DNA of 64,000 nt from Gammaproteobacteria bacterium (GCA_030426355.1 JAUHYQ010000001.1:558001-622000); one strand, 5' to 3'. Shown: positions 8,674-18,110, counted from the stretch's first letter. The notes: generated by a model from the letters alone, not told the origin. Made by a program: numbers and translations.

Positions 8674-9750
8674 TCAACGAAGCCTGTTTTCGGGTGTGGG
8701 CCCAAAATGCGCCTCTAACCTTATACCAAATCCCGGGTTTAATTCGCGCTTTTCGGTTGGCAGCTCTTTAGGCCATGACAAACCACCGACGTATTCCACG
8801 AACAACCACTCTCGCAAAAAACGGCGACGCAGTTTTAACTCCACACCGTAGTTCTGCAGCTTGACCGCATCCTCGGTTTCGCCACGGACGAAGGTACTGT
8901 AGGTGATCGCGCGGCGATCCGACAATGCCTGATACAGAGTCACCGTGGAGCCCCAGCGCATGCCGTTGACCAGAGGGTCCTGCGCCACGTTGCCAAAGTT
9001 CGACCAGCGCAGCAGTAAATTATTACTTATAGAACGATCCAGCTCCAAGGTCAGCGTTGAGCCAAAACGTTCATCCGACCGCCAATAAACCAGCGGCTGG
9101 ACGCGAAACAAGGTTTTCTCATTCAGTTGCCAGCCATAGCGGTAACGCGCCTTGGCAAACGTCTCGACGGGCAGGCGCAGTTTTAAACCTAATCTGAAGC
9201 TGAAACCGCGTTCGAGGTTCCTGGACTTGTCATAGCCCACACCGGCAAACAACGCATCGTCGCCAGAATTATTGAGCGCTTCAACACCCTGCTCGGAGGG
9301 ATCGGAACCACGCTCCTGAACGAAGCTGTCTTCAGATTCTTGAGAAATAAACACCGAGCCGCGCTCACGCATGGCGGGAAAAGCAAAGTTGGCGCGCAAC
9401 CGAACACTAGAATCCAGCTTGTCTCTACGGTCGTAATAACCGCCCACGGAAAACCTACCGAAGGTATCGCCAGTCTTTTCATCGTACCTGGAATCGCCAA
9501 AAAAACCGTCAAACCAGGCAGCGGTGCCACACACCGTGCGGTACAAACCCACACGGCTACGATCGAGCCATGAGGGATATTGCGCATCAAACTGCCGACA
9601 AGGATCCACCAATTCGGTATCGGGCGCATTTTCCGCGGCTGGTGGCCCGGACTCTTTCGCGTCGTCAGCGACACTCACCTGAGCAAACGCCAGCAACACT
9701 GCAAGGCACGGTAACGCCCTTAACGACGCCGCGGACAAGACAGTTGGCAT
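8674..9750 (-). CDS. Probable outer-membrane beta-barrel protein
   Basis: After a likely Sec signal (MPTVLSAASLRALPCLAVLLA, cut near SVADDA), the 358-residue protein has a short acidic linker with one cysteine, a second cysteine in RTVCGTAAWFDGFFGDSRYD, then repeated amphipathic strands such as GRFSVGGYYDRRDKL, FSFRLGLKLRLPVETFAKAR and WGSTVTLYQALSDRRAITYS. This is the pattern of an outer-membrane barrel of perhaps 12-14 strands. No family name is claimed. Two upstream Met codons (9765, 9804) are possible starts. Its stop is 15 bp before the NmrA-like gene. Confidence 0.7.
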   Translation of the reverse strand: MPTVLSAASLRALPCLAVLLAFAQVSVADDAKESGPPAAENAPDTELVDPCRQFDAQYPSWLDRSRVGLYRTVCGTAAWFDGFFGDSRYDEKTGDTFGRFSVGGYYDRRDKLDSSVRLRANFAFPAMRERGSVFISQESEDSFVQERGSDPSEQGVEALNNSGDDALFAGVGYDKSRNLERGFSFRLGLKLRLPVETFAKARYRYGWQLNEKTLFRVQPLVYWRSDERFGSTLTLELDRSISNNLLLRWSNFGNVAQDPLVNGMRWGSTVTLYQALSDRRAITYSTFVRGETEDAVKLQNYGVELKLRRRFLREWLFVEYVGGLSWPKELPTEKRELNPGFGIRLEAHFGPTPENRLR

Positions 9751-9862
9751 GGCAGCAAATTGCATCCCTTGCAGTGGTATTCCGTGACAAGGCAAGCTTA
9801 ACATGCCGTTACGGTCGACCCTGAGATTTACATGCTATCGTGCTATCCCAAGGAGGGTGGTC

Positions 9863-11017
9863 ATGCTGATCAACAACTGGTACGTCGCCTGCTCCGCCGA
9901 GGCGTTGGGCGACCAACCTAAGCGCATACAGATGCTATCGCACAGCTTTGTGCTGTTTCGTGACGAGAACGGCCGGCCGAACTGCCTCAGCGACCACTGT
10001 GTGCATCGCGGTGCACTACTGTCTCAGGGAACCTGTCATAACGGCATCCTGCAATGCCCGCAGCACGGTTGGAAGTTTAACGGGGCAGGCAAATGCACAT
10101 TGATTCCTGCGGGCAGTAAAACACCCACGGAGCCCCCTAAACGAGCACGTGTGCCGTCTTATCCTGTCCAGGAAAAATACGGCCTGCTGTTTGTATTCCT
10201 CGGCGACCTGCAAGGGGATGAACGACCAGCGGTGCCCGATATCATGCCCGAATGGGATTCGGGAGACTGGCACAAGGGCATTATCACGCGGGAGAAAAAT
10301 GTCAATTTCATCCGCATGTGTGAAAACTACAATGACCCCTGCCATGTGCACTACATCCATGAGTTTGCCAAATGGCTGCCCAAGGGGGTGAGCATCGTTG
10401 ATCATGAACTCACTGATCGCTATGTACGCGCCTGGCATGCATCGCACAGCCCGGACGGTGATTACTCAGATTCGGCAGGACTGATGATGGAGTACAACGT
10501 CATCAGCTGCGTATCCCGCAATACCAATTATCAGCCGGGCTACCCGCCGCAAATTGTGACGGCTTACGTTACGCCTATCGACGAATACAACACGCGTATT
10601 TTTATGATTATTCTGATGCCGAAACATGAAATAACTGTGTTGGACGGTAGCCGTGTGCGAGGTGCGACCGCCGACGAGCACAAAGCCATGGTGGACATGA
10701 CCCGCGAAACCGTCATGGACGAAGACTACGTGGTGTTAAAGAACACCCGGCCAGTTTTTGCGGCATCGGTCACCGAAGAATTGTTGGTAGATACGGACCG
10801 GACGCTCGTGCAGGTTCGAAAGATTACCGGTGAGTACGGCGACAAGTTCGGCACGGTGGATGTCAAAAGCCTGCGTGAACTGGAAGACACGCACATAACC
10901 GTCATTCCCTCGCCCGACCACAAAAATAACCCGAAAGGCTGGGTGCATCGCACCACGCCGATACTAGCCGCTCTCGACCAACCCTTCGCCCGGGCCGCCG
11001 GGAAAGTACCACGCTGA
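9863..11017 (+). CDS. Rieske [2Fe-2S] aromatic-ring-hydroxylating oxygenase, alpha subunit type
   Basis: The start at 9863 follows a strong AAGGAGG and gives 384 residues. The N-terminal Rieske domain has CVH (Cys46, His48) and CPQH (Cys65, His68). The C-terminal catalytic domain has the mononuclear iron motif NDPCHVHYIH (Asp158 bridging, His161, His166), so the enzyme should hydroxylate or demethylate a substrate with O2 and electrons from a separate reductase. No reductase or ferredoxin gene lies nearby, so the reductase must be elsewhere. Substrate is unknown. Its last 54 bp overlap the end of the convergent pterin-synthase-like gene. Confidence 0.9.
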   Translation: MLINNWYVACSAEALGDQPKRIQMLSHSFVLFRDENGRPNCLSDHCVHRGALLSQGTCHNGILQCPQHGWKFNGAGKCTLIPAGSKTPTEPPKRARVPSYPVQEKYGLLFVFLGDLQGDERPAVPDIMPEWDSGDWHKGIITREKNVNFIRMCENYNDPCHVHYIHEFAKWLPKGVSIVDHELTDRYVRAWHASHSPDGDYSDSAGLMMEYNVISCVSRNTNYQPGYPPQIVTAYVTPIDEYNTRIFMIILMPKHEITVLDGSRVRGATADEHKAMVDMTRETVMDEDYVVLKNTRPVFAASVTEELLVDTDRTLVQVRKITGEYGDKFGTVDVKSLRELEDTHITVIPSPDHKNNPKGWVHRTTPILAALDQPFARAAGKVPR

Positions 11018-11431
11018 ATTTTTGTCGTTTTCACGGCACTCAACGGCATAGATGGAGACGCGACCTTTCTCCTGCTCATCGAGCATTTGCTGCACATGAT
11101 CAGCAACGAACTTTGCAGTCGCCTCCATACTGACGTTTGGCAACACACGTAACTGAATCAGCCCGCTTGCATCCATCTGCCTGAACAATTCCAGTTCAGG
11201 GTCATCCGCGTTGATCAGGCACGTATGGTCGAACATATGCTCAAGCCAGGCCTTCACCTGCTTAAGCCCGCCGAACTCCATTACAAAATGGGTTTCAGGC
11301 TCCAGCTCAGTGCATTCAAAGACGAAATAGAACGCACGCGAATATCCGTGTAAAAACTTGCAATGACCGCTATGGGCCGGCTGCCGATGGCAGCAGCTAA
11401 ACCCGGTAAATCGTTTGGTACTTCTAAACAC
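10964..11431 (-). CDS. 6-pyruvoyl-tetrahydropterin synthase / QueD-like protein
   Basis: This 155-residue protein belongs to the PTPS/QueD (6-carboxytetrahydropterin synthase) fold family. It keeps zinc-site His15 (FSCCHRQ), catalytic-type Cys24 and His28 in GHCKFLHGY, the Asp-His pair in MFDHTCLIN and the pterin-anchoring Glu in YAVECREND. The third zinc His of the usual HGHxY motif is a Tyr here (HGYS), so it may not have the standard activity. The start is a GTG preceded by an AGGGG sequence. It converges with and overlaps the Rieske gene by 54 bp; no other queuosine or folate genes are adjacent. Confidence 0.78.
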   Translation of the reverse strand: MFRSTKRFTGFSCCHRQPAHSGHCKFLHGYSRAFYFVFECTELEPETHFVMEFGGLKQVKAWLEHMFDHTCLINADDPELELFRQMDASGLIQLRVLPNVSMEATAKFVADHVQQMLDEQEKGRVSIYAVECRENDKNSAWYFPGGPGEGLVESG

Positions 11432-11891
11432 TCTGCTTGTGCCCCTGCTTTTTGTTCAATCCGGCCGTCTTGCCAGCCTCGACTGTATAGAATCCGCCAC
11501 AATTCTGCGGCCGGATTATTACGTATTCCCTTGCGGCGGCGCTCCATAACCCTACGATATTCTATAAATAGTTGTTTTATATGACTATTTATAGCTCTGA
11601 GCGGTACAGCGGGCGGAATCGCGCCCACTCCCGGACCGCACCGATTGCAAACCGTTGAAATTCTTTATTACTTCCCGCAAACCGATTATTATTGCGCCCC
11701 CGGATGCTGGCGCGATCGCTCTCTCGCAACTGAACAGCGAGTTGAAGTGCCCAAAGCCGGCTAAAAATCCAACACTGCAATGTCGGCCGGCGCTCTCAGT
11801 TTTTGATCAGGGCGCCGTTTGCTCATGGAAAGAAGCCTTTATTAAAGGTGTTGGCCACAGACAACAGTATTTTTAATCTGGTATTACAGCC
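11432..11891. other. 460-bp intergenic stretch upstream of the EF-G gene
   Basis: No convincing gene is present; the reading frames here look like antisense noise. Its first part is GC-rich, then an AT-rich block (about 11555-11600) carries a perfect inverted repeat described separately. It must hold the promoters for the EF-G gene on the plus strand and probably the pterin-synthase-like gene on the minus strand, but no clear sigma-70 box pair was identified. The EF-G leader (11601-11891) shows no obvious structured element by eye. Confidence 0.5.
11562..11594. repeat. Perfect 11-bp inverted repeat (33-bp element)
   Basis: The arms CTATAAATAGT (11562-11572) and ACTATTTATAG (11584-11594) are exact reverse complements around an 11-bp spacer. 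The centre-to-centre distance of 22 bp, about two helical turns, would suit a dimeric or dimer-of-dimers transcription factor. It lies in the gap between the minus-strand pterin-synthase-like gene and the plus-strand EF-G gene. It could also form a stem-loop in RNA, but it has no T-run to act as a terminator. Confidence 0.6.
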
Positions 11892-13979
11892 ATGACGGAC
11901 CTCAGCCTCTACAGAAACATCGGCATTTTCGCGCACGTTGACGCCGGCAAAACGACGACAACGGAACGCATCCTTAAGCTTACCGGTAAAATCCATAAGA
12001 CCGGCGAAGTGCACGATGGTGAAGCCACCACTGACTTCATGGAGCAAGAACAGGAACGCGGCATTACCATTCAGTCCGCTGCAACCAGCTGTGAATGGGA
12101 CGGCCATCGTCTGAACATTATTGACACACCCGGACACGTGGACTTCACCATTGAAGTCTATCGTTCACTGAAGGTGCTCGACGGCGGCGTGGGTGTGTTC
12201 TGCGGGTCTGGCGGTGTAGAACCGCAATCCGAGACAAACTGGCGTTACGCGAACGACTCTGAAGTTGCACGTATCATTTTCGTTAACAAACTCGATCGCA
12301 TGGGCGCGGATTTTTACCGCGTTGTAGGCCAGATTAAAGACGTGCTTGCTGCTACTCCGTTGGTCATGGTGCTGCCGATTGGCATTGAAGATGACTTTTG
12401 CGGTGTGGTTGATTTACTCACGCGCAAAGCCTGGATATGGGACGACTCCGGCAACCCGGAAAATTACGAGATTGTCGATCCTCCGGAAGACATGGCCGCA
12501 CAGATAGAGGAATGGCGGGAAAAACTTATCGAAACTGCCGTCGAGCAGGACGATGCTCTGCTGGAAGGATATCTTGAAGGCAAAGAGCCCTCCGTTGAAG
12601 ATCTGGAACGTTGCATCCGCAAGGGCACCATCAATCTGGACTTCTTTCCGACCTTCTGTGGCTCTGCGTTCAAGAACAAGGGCGTACAGAATGTTCTGAA
12701 TGCCGTGGTCAAATATTTGCCCAACCCTACAGAAGTTAAGCCGCAACCAGAGGTTGATCTGGAAGGCAATGAAACCGGTAAGTTTGCGATTGTTGATCCA
12801 AATGGCCCGCTGCGTGCGCTGGCGTTCAAAATCATGGACGACCGTTATGGCGCACTGACCTTCACCCGCATCTACTCGGGCAGAATCCAGAAAGGTGATA
12901 GCGTGCTCAATACTTTCACCGGTAAAACCGAGCGCATTGGTCGTATTGTTGAGATGCACGCAAACTCGCGTGAGGAACGTGACTCGGCACAGGCAGGCGA
13001 TATTGTCGCGTTGCTGGGCATGAAAAACACTCGCACGGGCCACACCCTGGCCGATGAAAAGAATCCCGCTACGCTTGAGCCGATGATATTCCCGGATCCG
13101 GTTATCTCAATTGCAATCGCCGCCAAAGACAAAGCCGGTACCGAAAAAATGGGTATTGCGCTGGGCAAAATGATCGCCGAAGACCCCTCTTTCCAGGTCG
13201 AAACCGATCAGGAAACCGGCGAGTCCATCATGAAAGGCATGGGCGAACTGCATCTGGACATCAAAGTTGACATCCTCAAGCGCACCCACGGTATCGACGT
13301 AATAGTCGGTAAACCTCAGGTGGCTTATCGCGAGACTGTCACACAGACGGTGGATGACAGTTATACCCACAAGAAGCAGACCGGTGGTTCCGGTCAGTTC
13401 GGCAAGATTGATTACACCATCGAACCGATTGAACCAGGCGGAGCAAACTACGAGTTTGAATCCACGGTTACCGGCGGCAACGTGCCGCGTGAGTACTGGG
13501 GTGCCATTGATAAAGCGTTTGAAGGCATGATGAAAGCAGGCACTTTGGCCGGCTATCCGTTGGTGAACGTGAAGTTCACTTTGCGCGACGGCGCATTCCA
13601 TGCGGTTGACTCGTCCACCATGGCGTTCGAAGCCGCAACGCGTAATGCCTATCGTCAATCAGTGCCGAAGGCTGCACCGCAACTGCTGGAACCCATTATG
13701 AAGATTGACGTGTTTACGCCTGAAGATCACGTCGGCGATGTCATTGGCGACCTTAATCGCCGTCGCGGGATGATCAAGGCTCAGGAAGCTGGCGCTACCG
13801 GTGTGCGAGTAAAGGCCGAAGCACCGCTTTCCGACATGTTTGGCTATATTGGTGATTTGCGTACCATGACTTCCGGTCGTGGGCAGTTCTCGATGGAGTT
13901 TTCGCATTACGCGCCGTGTCCGCGGAACGTGTCGGAACAAGTCATCGAAGAAACGAAGGCGCGCAAAGCCGCCAAGTAA
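11892..13979 (+). CDS. fusA: Elongation factor G (stand-alone copy)
   Basis: The 695-residue GTPase catalyses ribosomal translocation. The G domain has G1 AHVDAGKTT (about residues 14-22), [10 protein letters not shown] (G2), DTPGHVDF (G3) and NKLDRMG (G4); domains II, III, IV and V follow, with RETVTQ and [17 protein letters not shown] in domain IV and [16 protein letters not shown] at the end. Full length is normal for EF-G. It is not beside rpsL, rpsG or tuf genes, so it is not in the str operon; this may be the second (fusA2-like) type, which in some bacteria acts in recycling. The stop is followed by a strong terminator. Confidence 0.93.
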   Translation: MTDLSLYRNIGIFAHVDAGKTTTTERILKLTGKIHKTGEVHDGEATTDFMEQEQERGITIQSAATSCEWDGHRLNIIDTPGHVDFTIEVYRSLKVLDGGVGVFCGSGGVEPQSETNWRYANDSEVARIIFVNKLDRMGADFYRVVGQIKDVLAATPLVMVLPIGIEDDFCGVVDLLTRKAWIWDDSGNPENYEIVDPPEDMAAQIEEWREKLIETAVEQDDALLEGYLEGKEPSVEDLERCIRKGTINLDFFPTFCGSAFKNKGVQNVLNAVVKYLPNPTEVKPQPEVDLEGNETGKFAIVDPNGPLRALAFKIMDDRYGALTFTRIYSGRIQKGDSVLNTFTGKTERIGRIVEMHANSREERDSAQAGDIVALLGMKNTRTGHTLADEKNPATLEPMIFPDPVISIAIAAKDKAGTEKMGIALGKMIAEDPSFQVETDQETGESIMKGMGELHLDIKVDILKRTHGIDVIVGKPQVAYRETVTQTVDDSYTHKKQTGGSGQFGKIDYTIEPIEPGGANYEFESTVTGGNVPREYWGAIDKAFEGMMKAGTLAGYPLVNVKFTLRDGAFHAVDSSTMAFEAATRNAYRQSVPKAAPQLLEPIMKIDVFTPEDHVGDVIGDLNRRRGMIKAQEAGATGVRVKAEAPLSDMFGYIGDLRTMTSGRGQFSMEFSHYAPCPRNVSEQVIEETKARKAAK

Positions 13980-14008
13980 AGCCAGTCAGCCACAGCTCTG
14001 ATTAGCAA

Positions 14009-14040
14009 TAAAAAAGCCGGCTGTTGCCGGCTTTTTTGTT
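14009..14040 (+). terminator. Rho-independent terminator after the EF-G gene
   Basis: A GCCGGC stem with a TGTT loop, extended by A and T tracts (AAAAAGCCGGC / GCCGGCTTTTTT), lies 29 bp after the EF-G stop codon. Confidence 0.9.
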
Positions 14041-14081
14041 AAATGCACTGCGGCAGCAGAGGCTTTGCTGGGCAGCGCGAA

Positions 14082-14106
14082 GGAAAATCCTCGCATAAAC
14101 GTCTAT
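14082..14106 (+). promoter_or_regulatory. Possible ECF-type promoter for the sigma-FecR-receptor genes
   Basis: GGAAAAT at 14082-14088 and GTCTAT at 14101-14106 resemble the GGAA and GTC cores of ECF promoters, placed 34-58 bp before the sigma factor start, as expected for autoregulation. The 12-bp spacer is about 3 bp shorter than usual for RpoE-like promoters, so the assignment is weak. Confidence 0.25.
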
Positions 14107-14139
14107 TGTTTATAGGGAACGGCCACTGCTTGAGGGCTC

Positions 14140-14760
14140 ATGGTCCAGCATATCGACAAAGCGATCGTACGCCAGATACTGAACGGCGACGAACAGGCAT
14201 TCAGGAATATATTTGACGAATACTTTCCGCGCATGTATCGCTTTGCCAAATCAAGACTGAATGGGGATCACGAGGCAGCATGTGACGTTGTCCAGCAGGC
14301 CTTTTGCAACGGCATTGAGCGGCTTGATAGTTATCGAGGTGAGGCTGCTCTATACACCTGGTTTCATCAGATTTGCCGCAACACCCTTGTTGACTATTGT
14401 CGTGCAAAAAATATCCGCACACGCAATCTGGTGCCGATAGAGGATCAGGAAAATATCAGGGCGGTGCTGGAATCACTGGCTGCCCCAAGCACGGACCAAC
14501 CAGAATTTAACGCAAACCGCAACGATATAGTGCGACTCATACAGGCCACTCTGGATGCTTTGCCAATTCATTATGGCGATGTTCTCGAACTGAAGTATGC
14601 GGAGGGTTGCAGCGTGCAGGAAATTTCCATAAAGCTGGGCATGAGTGAAAAAGCAGCTGAATCTACATTGACCCGGGCGCGAACGGCTTTTCGAACCGCA
14701 TTTCAGGATATGGACGCACTGCAAGATGTTTTTGCTGCGGGCGATAGCCATAACAGATGA
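14140..14760 (+). CDS. ECF-family RNA polymerase sigma factor
   Basis: The 206-residue protein has sigma region 2 (IFDEYFPRMYRFAKSRLNGD, then ACDVVQQAFCNGIERLDSYR and WFHQICRNTLVDYCR) and region 4 (LPIHYGDVLELKYAEGCSVQ, EISIKLGMSEKAAESTLTRA), with no region 3: the ECF layout. It should direct polymerase to a few promoters, probably including its own. A FecR-domain regulator (start 22 bp downstream) and a TonB-dependent receptor follow, so activity is probably controlled by cell-surface signalling. The start ATG has a GAGGG-type ribosome-binding site. Confidence 0.92.
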   Translation: MVQHIDKAIVRQILNGDEQAFRNIFDEYFPRMYRFAKSRLNGDHEAACDVVQQAFCNGIERLDSYRGEAALYTWFHQICRNTLVDYCRAKNIRTRNLVPIEDQENIRAVLESLAAPSTDQPEFNANRNDIVRLIQATLDALPIHYGDVLELKYAEGCSVQEISIKLGMSEKAAESTLTRARTAFRTAFQDMDALQDVFAAGDSHNR

Positions 14761-14782
14761 AGGACGTGAAGAGCTAGCAACC

Positions 14783-15787
14783 ATGGGCAGCAAAAACACA
14801 GACAATCTTACTGACGCCACCGATCAGGATTTGGTCGCAACAGCCGTGCGGCTGGCGGGTCGTCGTGAAGTTCCCCCAGCGACTGACCGTGAGCGGATAT
14901 TTGACGTGGCGGCGGCAACACTGCAACGTAAACTTGCCGGCAAAAGGCGGCGCCAAAGAACGCTTCTTGCGATCGCTGCATCGCTACTGCTGGCCGTCGC
15001 GATCAGTATCAGCCTGCCGCTCACCAGACTTAACCATGGCACCGTGAACGCGGAAGTTGACAGAGTCATCGGCACCCCCACTCTGCAAACTGAATTGGCT
15101 GCTGCGCCACGCCCGGTAAAGGAAGGCCTTTTGCTATCCCAGCACAGCCTGATTCGTACCGGCGAGTCTGGTCAATTAGGAATACTTCTGGTTAACGGTG
15201 TTTCAGTACGATTGTTCACCCATACGACTATACAGCTATTGGCAGACAACAGGCTGGAACTCCAGGAAGGAACGGTCTACGTAGATGCCGGCACCAATCC
15301 GGCCACCTCGATAGAAGTTGTGAGTGACGTTGGCGTCGCACGCGATATCGGCACACAATTTGAAATTCGTTATATCAACAGCGACTACCGGCTACGCATC
15401 CGCGAAGGCGAAGTCAGTCTAGCGACCAGTGACCGGAGCCTTCTTGCCGAAGCGGGCGAGGAATTAACGCTGGACAGTGTTGGATCAGCCCAGGTAAAAC
15501 CATTTACCAGCAACGAGCAAGACTGGGCTTGGGCGGAAAATCTGGCTCCCGTGCCGAATTTGGACGGCAAACCATTGGTGATGCTGCTGGATTGGGTCAG
15601 TCGGGAAACGGGCCGAGCAATTGAGTATGCGACAAAGGAAACCGAATATCAGGCCGCGTCTACCTTGCTGCACGGATCAGTCAGCAAAATGAATCCTCTG
15701 GATACCCTTAGCGCCATGTTGTCGACAACTAACCTACGCTACCTTTTGCAGGAGGACGGTACAATACTCGTCTACCCGGAAGGATAA
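14783..15787 (+). CDS. FecR-domain transmembrane sigma regulator
   Basis: With the start at 14783 (MGSKNTDNL) the protein has 334 residues: a short cytoplasmic helical part, one membrane helix (TLLAIAASLLLAVAISISL, about residues 58-76), a periplasmic FecR beta domain (LIRTGESGQLGILLVNGVSV, SIEVVSDVGVARDIGTQFEI, RLRIREGEVSL) and a C-terminal module (MLLDWVSRETGRAIEYATKE onward) that looks like an STN (secretin/TonB short N-terminal) fold. FecR proteins pass the signal from a receptor to the ECF sigma factor. The gene lies 22 bp after the sigma gene and 7 bp before the receptor gene. Confidence 0.88.
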   Translation: MGSKNTDNLTDATDQDLVATAVRLAGRREVPPATDRERIFDVAAATLQRKLAGKRRRQRTLLAIAASLLLAVAISISLPLTRLNHGTVNAEVDRVIGTPTLQTELAAAPRPVKEGLLLSQHSLIRTGESGQLGILLVNGVSVRLFTHTTIQLLADNRLELQEGTVYVDAGTNPATSIEVVSDVGVARDIGTQFEIRYINSDYRLRIREGEVSLATSDRSLLAEAGEELTLDSVGSAQVKPFTSNEQDWAWAENLAPVPNLDGKPLVMLLDWVSRETGRAIEYATKETEYQAASTLLHGSVSKMNPLDTLSAMLSTTNLRYLLQEDGTILVYPEG

Positions 15788-15794
15788 GTCGACT

Positions 15795-18110
15795 ATGAAG
15801 GGCCGAGCTAGCCTTTTTGTGTGCGCGATTTTTTTTCTGCTCGGCTCCCCATTGTTGGCCGCAGAACTGCGGCTTGGCATGCGCCTTCCCGATGCTCTGG
15901 AAATTTTGCGGCGGGACGGTATGAATATCGTTTACAGCAGCGATCTGATTAAACCCGGTATGCGGGTAGATTACCTGCCCGACACAGCGGACAACGTGGA
16001 ACTGTTGCGCGCGCTGCTGGCTCCCTGGAAACTCCAACTGCAAGAAGGACCGGAAGGATCGTTGCTGGTAGTCCGCCCGACAGAATACGTCGCAAACGCG
16101 GAGAAGGAAGGCCGTAAGACCGAAGCAAAAGCCAGCCCAAATGTGCCGGACGAACTTGTTGTGAGCGCCAGCCGTTATCAGTTTATCAGGCGGATGGGGC
16201 CGTCTATTTCCGGTTTCGATACCGCCGCCCTCGAATCGGAACCCGAAATCGGGGACGACCCGTTGCGGGCTCTGGCCAGGCTACCGGGCGCGACACGCAA
16301 CGATTTCAGTGCGCGCACCAATGCACGCGGTGGAAGCACCGGCGAAAACCTGATCCTGCTGGACGGCATGCGTCTCTACGACCCATTTCACCTCAAAGGA
16401 TTCAAGGGTTTGTTCAGCGCCATTGACTCGAGACTGATCGAATCAATGGAAGTCTATATGGGCGGATACCCAGCGCAGTATGGCGACAGCATGAGCAGTG
16501 TTGCAGACATCCGCAGCATCAATCCTGCCGAACCGTTTTATGGCGAGCTTACGGCCAGCTTCTTCAATTTGTCTGCCTTGCTCGCCGGCAACAGTGACAA
16601 CGCAGACACCGGCTGGCTGCTATCTGCGCGACGCGGCAACCTGGATCAGGTCCTTAATGCATTCAACCCCAAACTCGGCGATCCCCGTTATTTTGAAGTC
16701 TTTGGCCGAGTCAATCACAAACTGTCTGAAAAGCTGCAATTAACTGGCAATGTAATGGTATCCAAAGACAATATACGAATAGCGGATACTGATCAGGAGG
16801 AATTCGCGGACGGTAACTACCGTGATGAGTACTACTGGCTGCGCGCAGACATTAGTCCGCATCAAAGGCTCGAAGGACACGTAACGGTCAGTCAGGCAAA
16901 GCTTTCAAGCTTCCGGGCGGGGACCGTTGATAAAGAAGGCGCGGCCACTGGCGTGCTGAATGAGGATAATACCTTCAGGATAAATACTTTTTCGACCGAC
17001 TGGTTGTGGTCGGCTACTTCGGGAACGCGTCTGGGTATAGGGGCCGAATACCGGGATGAAAGCGGCCGATACGACTATCGAGACAACGCCACTTTTGAGT
17101 TGTTGTTTTTAACTCCCGGAGCGCCAGATCAAGTATCCCGTGCAAATGCGCGCAAAGCAAAATACGCGGGACACTATCTCGGCGCATGGGTCAACTTACA
17201 GCAACCAATATCCGAAAAACTCACGGCTGAAACGGGCATACGCTGGCAAAGGGAAGGTCTGAGCCCATCGCAAGACAGCGCCTTTGATCCGCGACTAACC
17301 TTGCGCTATGACTTCACTGAGCGAACCGTTGGCCGGATGAGTGTCGGACGCTACAGTCAGGCACAAACAGTCAATGAACTTGACTATGCCGACGGAGCGG
17401 AAAGCTTCGACAATATTCAAAAGGCGGATCAGTATATTCTGAGTATCGAGCATGAATTGGACAATGGCATATCACTGCGGGCAGAAGCCTATGACAAACA
17501 TTACCGAAACTTGCGGCCGCGCTTCGAAAACTTTCTCGATACATACACATTACTTCCCCAACTTTGGCCCGATCGCGTAGAAGTCGATGCAACAAGAGCC
17601 CGGGCCAAAGGTATGGAGTTGTCGCTCAGCAACCAACGCACCGAATCGTTGAGCTGGTGGCTGAACTACAGTTTCGCATCGGTCAAAGATGACTACGAAG
17701 ACAGACATGAAAACCGCACCTGGGATAAGCGACATGAGCTGGGTGCCGGGCTCGCCTGGCAGCTGGCTAGCTGGGAGTTCAGCCTGGCCGGCGTGTGGCG
17801 TTCGGGGTGGCGCACTACGCAAACCAACCTTCAGTCAACGATGCCGATCCCGCTGGTAGCCACCGGGCCGCGAAATGCGGAAAAACTGGGCACCTATAAA
17901 CGTATTGACGCCCGAGCCGCCAGAGAATTCCCGCTATCCGGCGGAGAAACGCTCACTGTATTCTTGGAAATCTATAACCTTGCTAACCATCCCAATGAGT
18001 GTTGCGTGCAGTACGAGTACACCGATGAGACAGGTACGTTTGACTACTTAGCGGATAACGAAGATCAAGTCCCCTTCTTTCCATCACTGGGATTTATCTG
18101 GCAGTTCTAG
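15795..18110 (+). CDS. TonB-dependent receptor with STN signalling domain
   Basis: The 771-residue outer-membrane protein has, in order, a signal peptide (cut near LLAAE), an N-terminal STN domain (about residues 25-95, with NIVYSSDLIKPGMRVDYLPD), a likely TonB box DELVVSA near residue 117, a plug (TNARGGSTGENLILLDGMRL, YMGGYPAQYGDSMSSVADIR) and a 22-strand barrel ending in LGFIWQF with the terminal Phe typical of barrel proteins. The STN domain allows signalling to the adjacent FecR. Ligand is unknown; no siderophore genes are near. The next gene encodes a secreted Cys-rich protein that could be the target of regulation. Confidence 0.93.
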   Translation: MKGRASLFVCAIFFLLGSPLLAAELRLGMRLPDALEILRRDGMNIVYSSDLIKPGMRVDYLPDTADNVELLRALLAPWKLQLQEGPEGSLLVVRPTEYVANAEKEGRKTEAKASPNVPDELVVSASRYQFIRRMGPSISGFDTAALESEPEIGDDPLRALARLPGATRNDFSARTNARGGSTGENLILLDGMRLYDPFHLKGFKGLFSAIDSRLIESMEVYMGGYPAQYGDSMSSVADIRSINPAEPFYGELTASFFNLSALLAGNSDNADTGWLLSARRGNLDQVLNAFNPKLGDPRYFEVFGRVNHKLSEKLQLTGNVMVSKDNIRIADTDQEEFADGNYRDEYYWLRADISPHQRLEGHVTVSQAKLSSFRAGTVDKEGAATGVLNEDNTFRINTFSTDWLWSATSGTRLGIGAEYRDESGRYDYRDNATFELLFLTPGAPDQVSRANARKAKYAGHYLGAWVNLQQPISEKLTAETGIRWQREGLSPSQDSAFDPRLTLRYDFTERTVGRMSVGRYSQAQTVNELDYADGAESFDNIQKADQYILSIEHELDNGISLRAEAYDKHYRNLRPRFENFLDTYTLLPQLWPDRVEVDATRARAKGMELSLSNQRTESLSWWLNYSFASVKDDYEDRHENRTWDKRHELGAGLAWQLASWEFSLAGVWRSGWRTTQTNLQSTMPIPLVATGPRNAEKLGTYKRIDARAAREFPLSGGETLTVFLEIYNLANHPNECCVQYEYTDETGTFDYLADNEDQVPFFPSLGFIWQF

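Noticed and set aside
12414-13043. 209-codon minus-strand frame inside EF-G
   Set aside because: Antisense of conserved GTPase sequence; no ribosome-binding site or family similarity.
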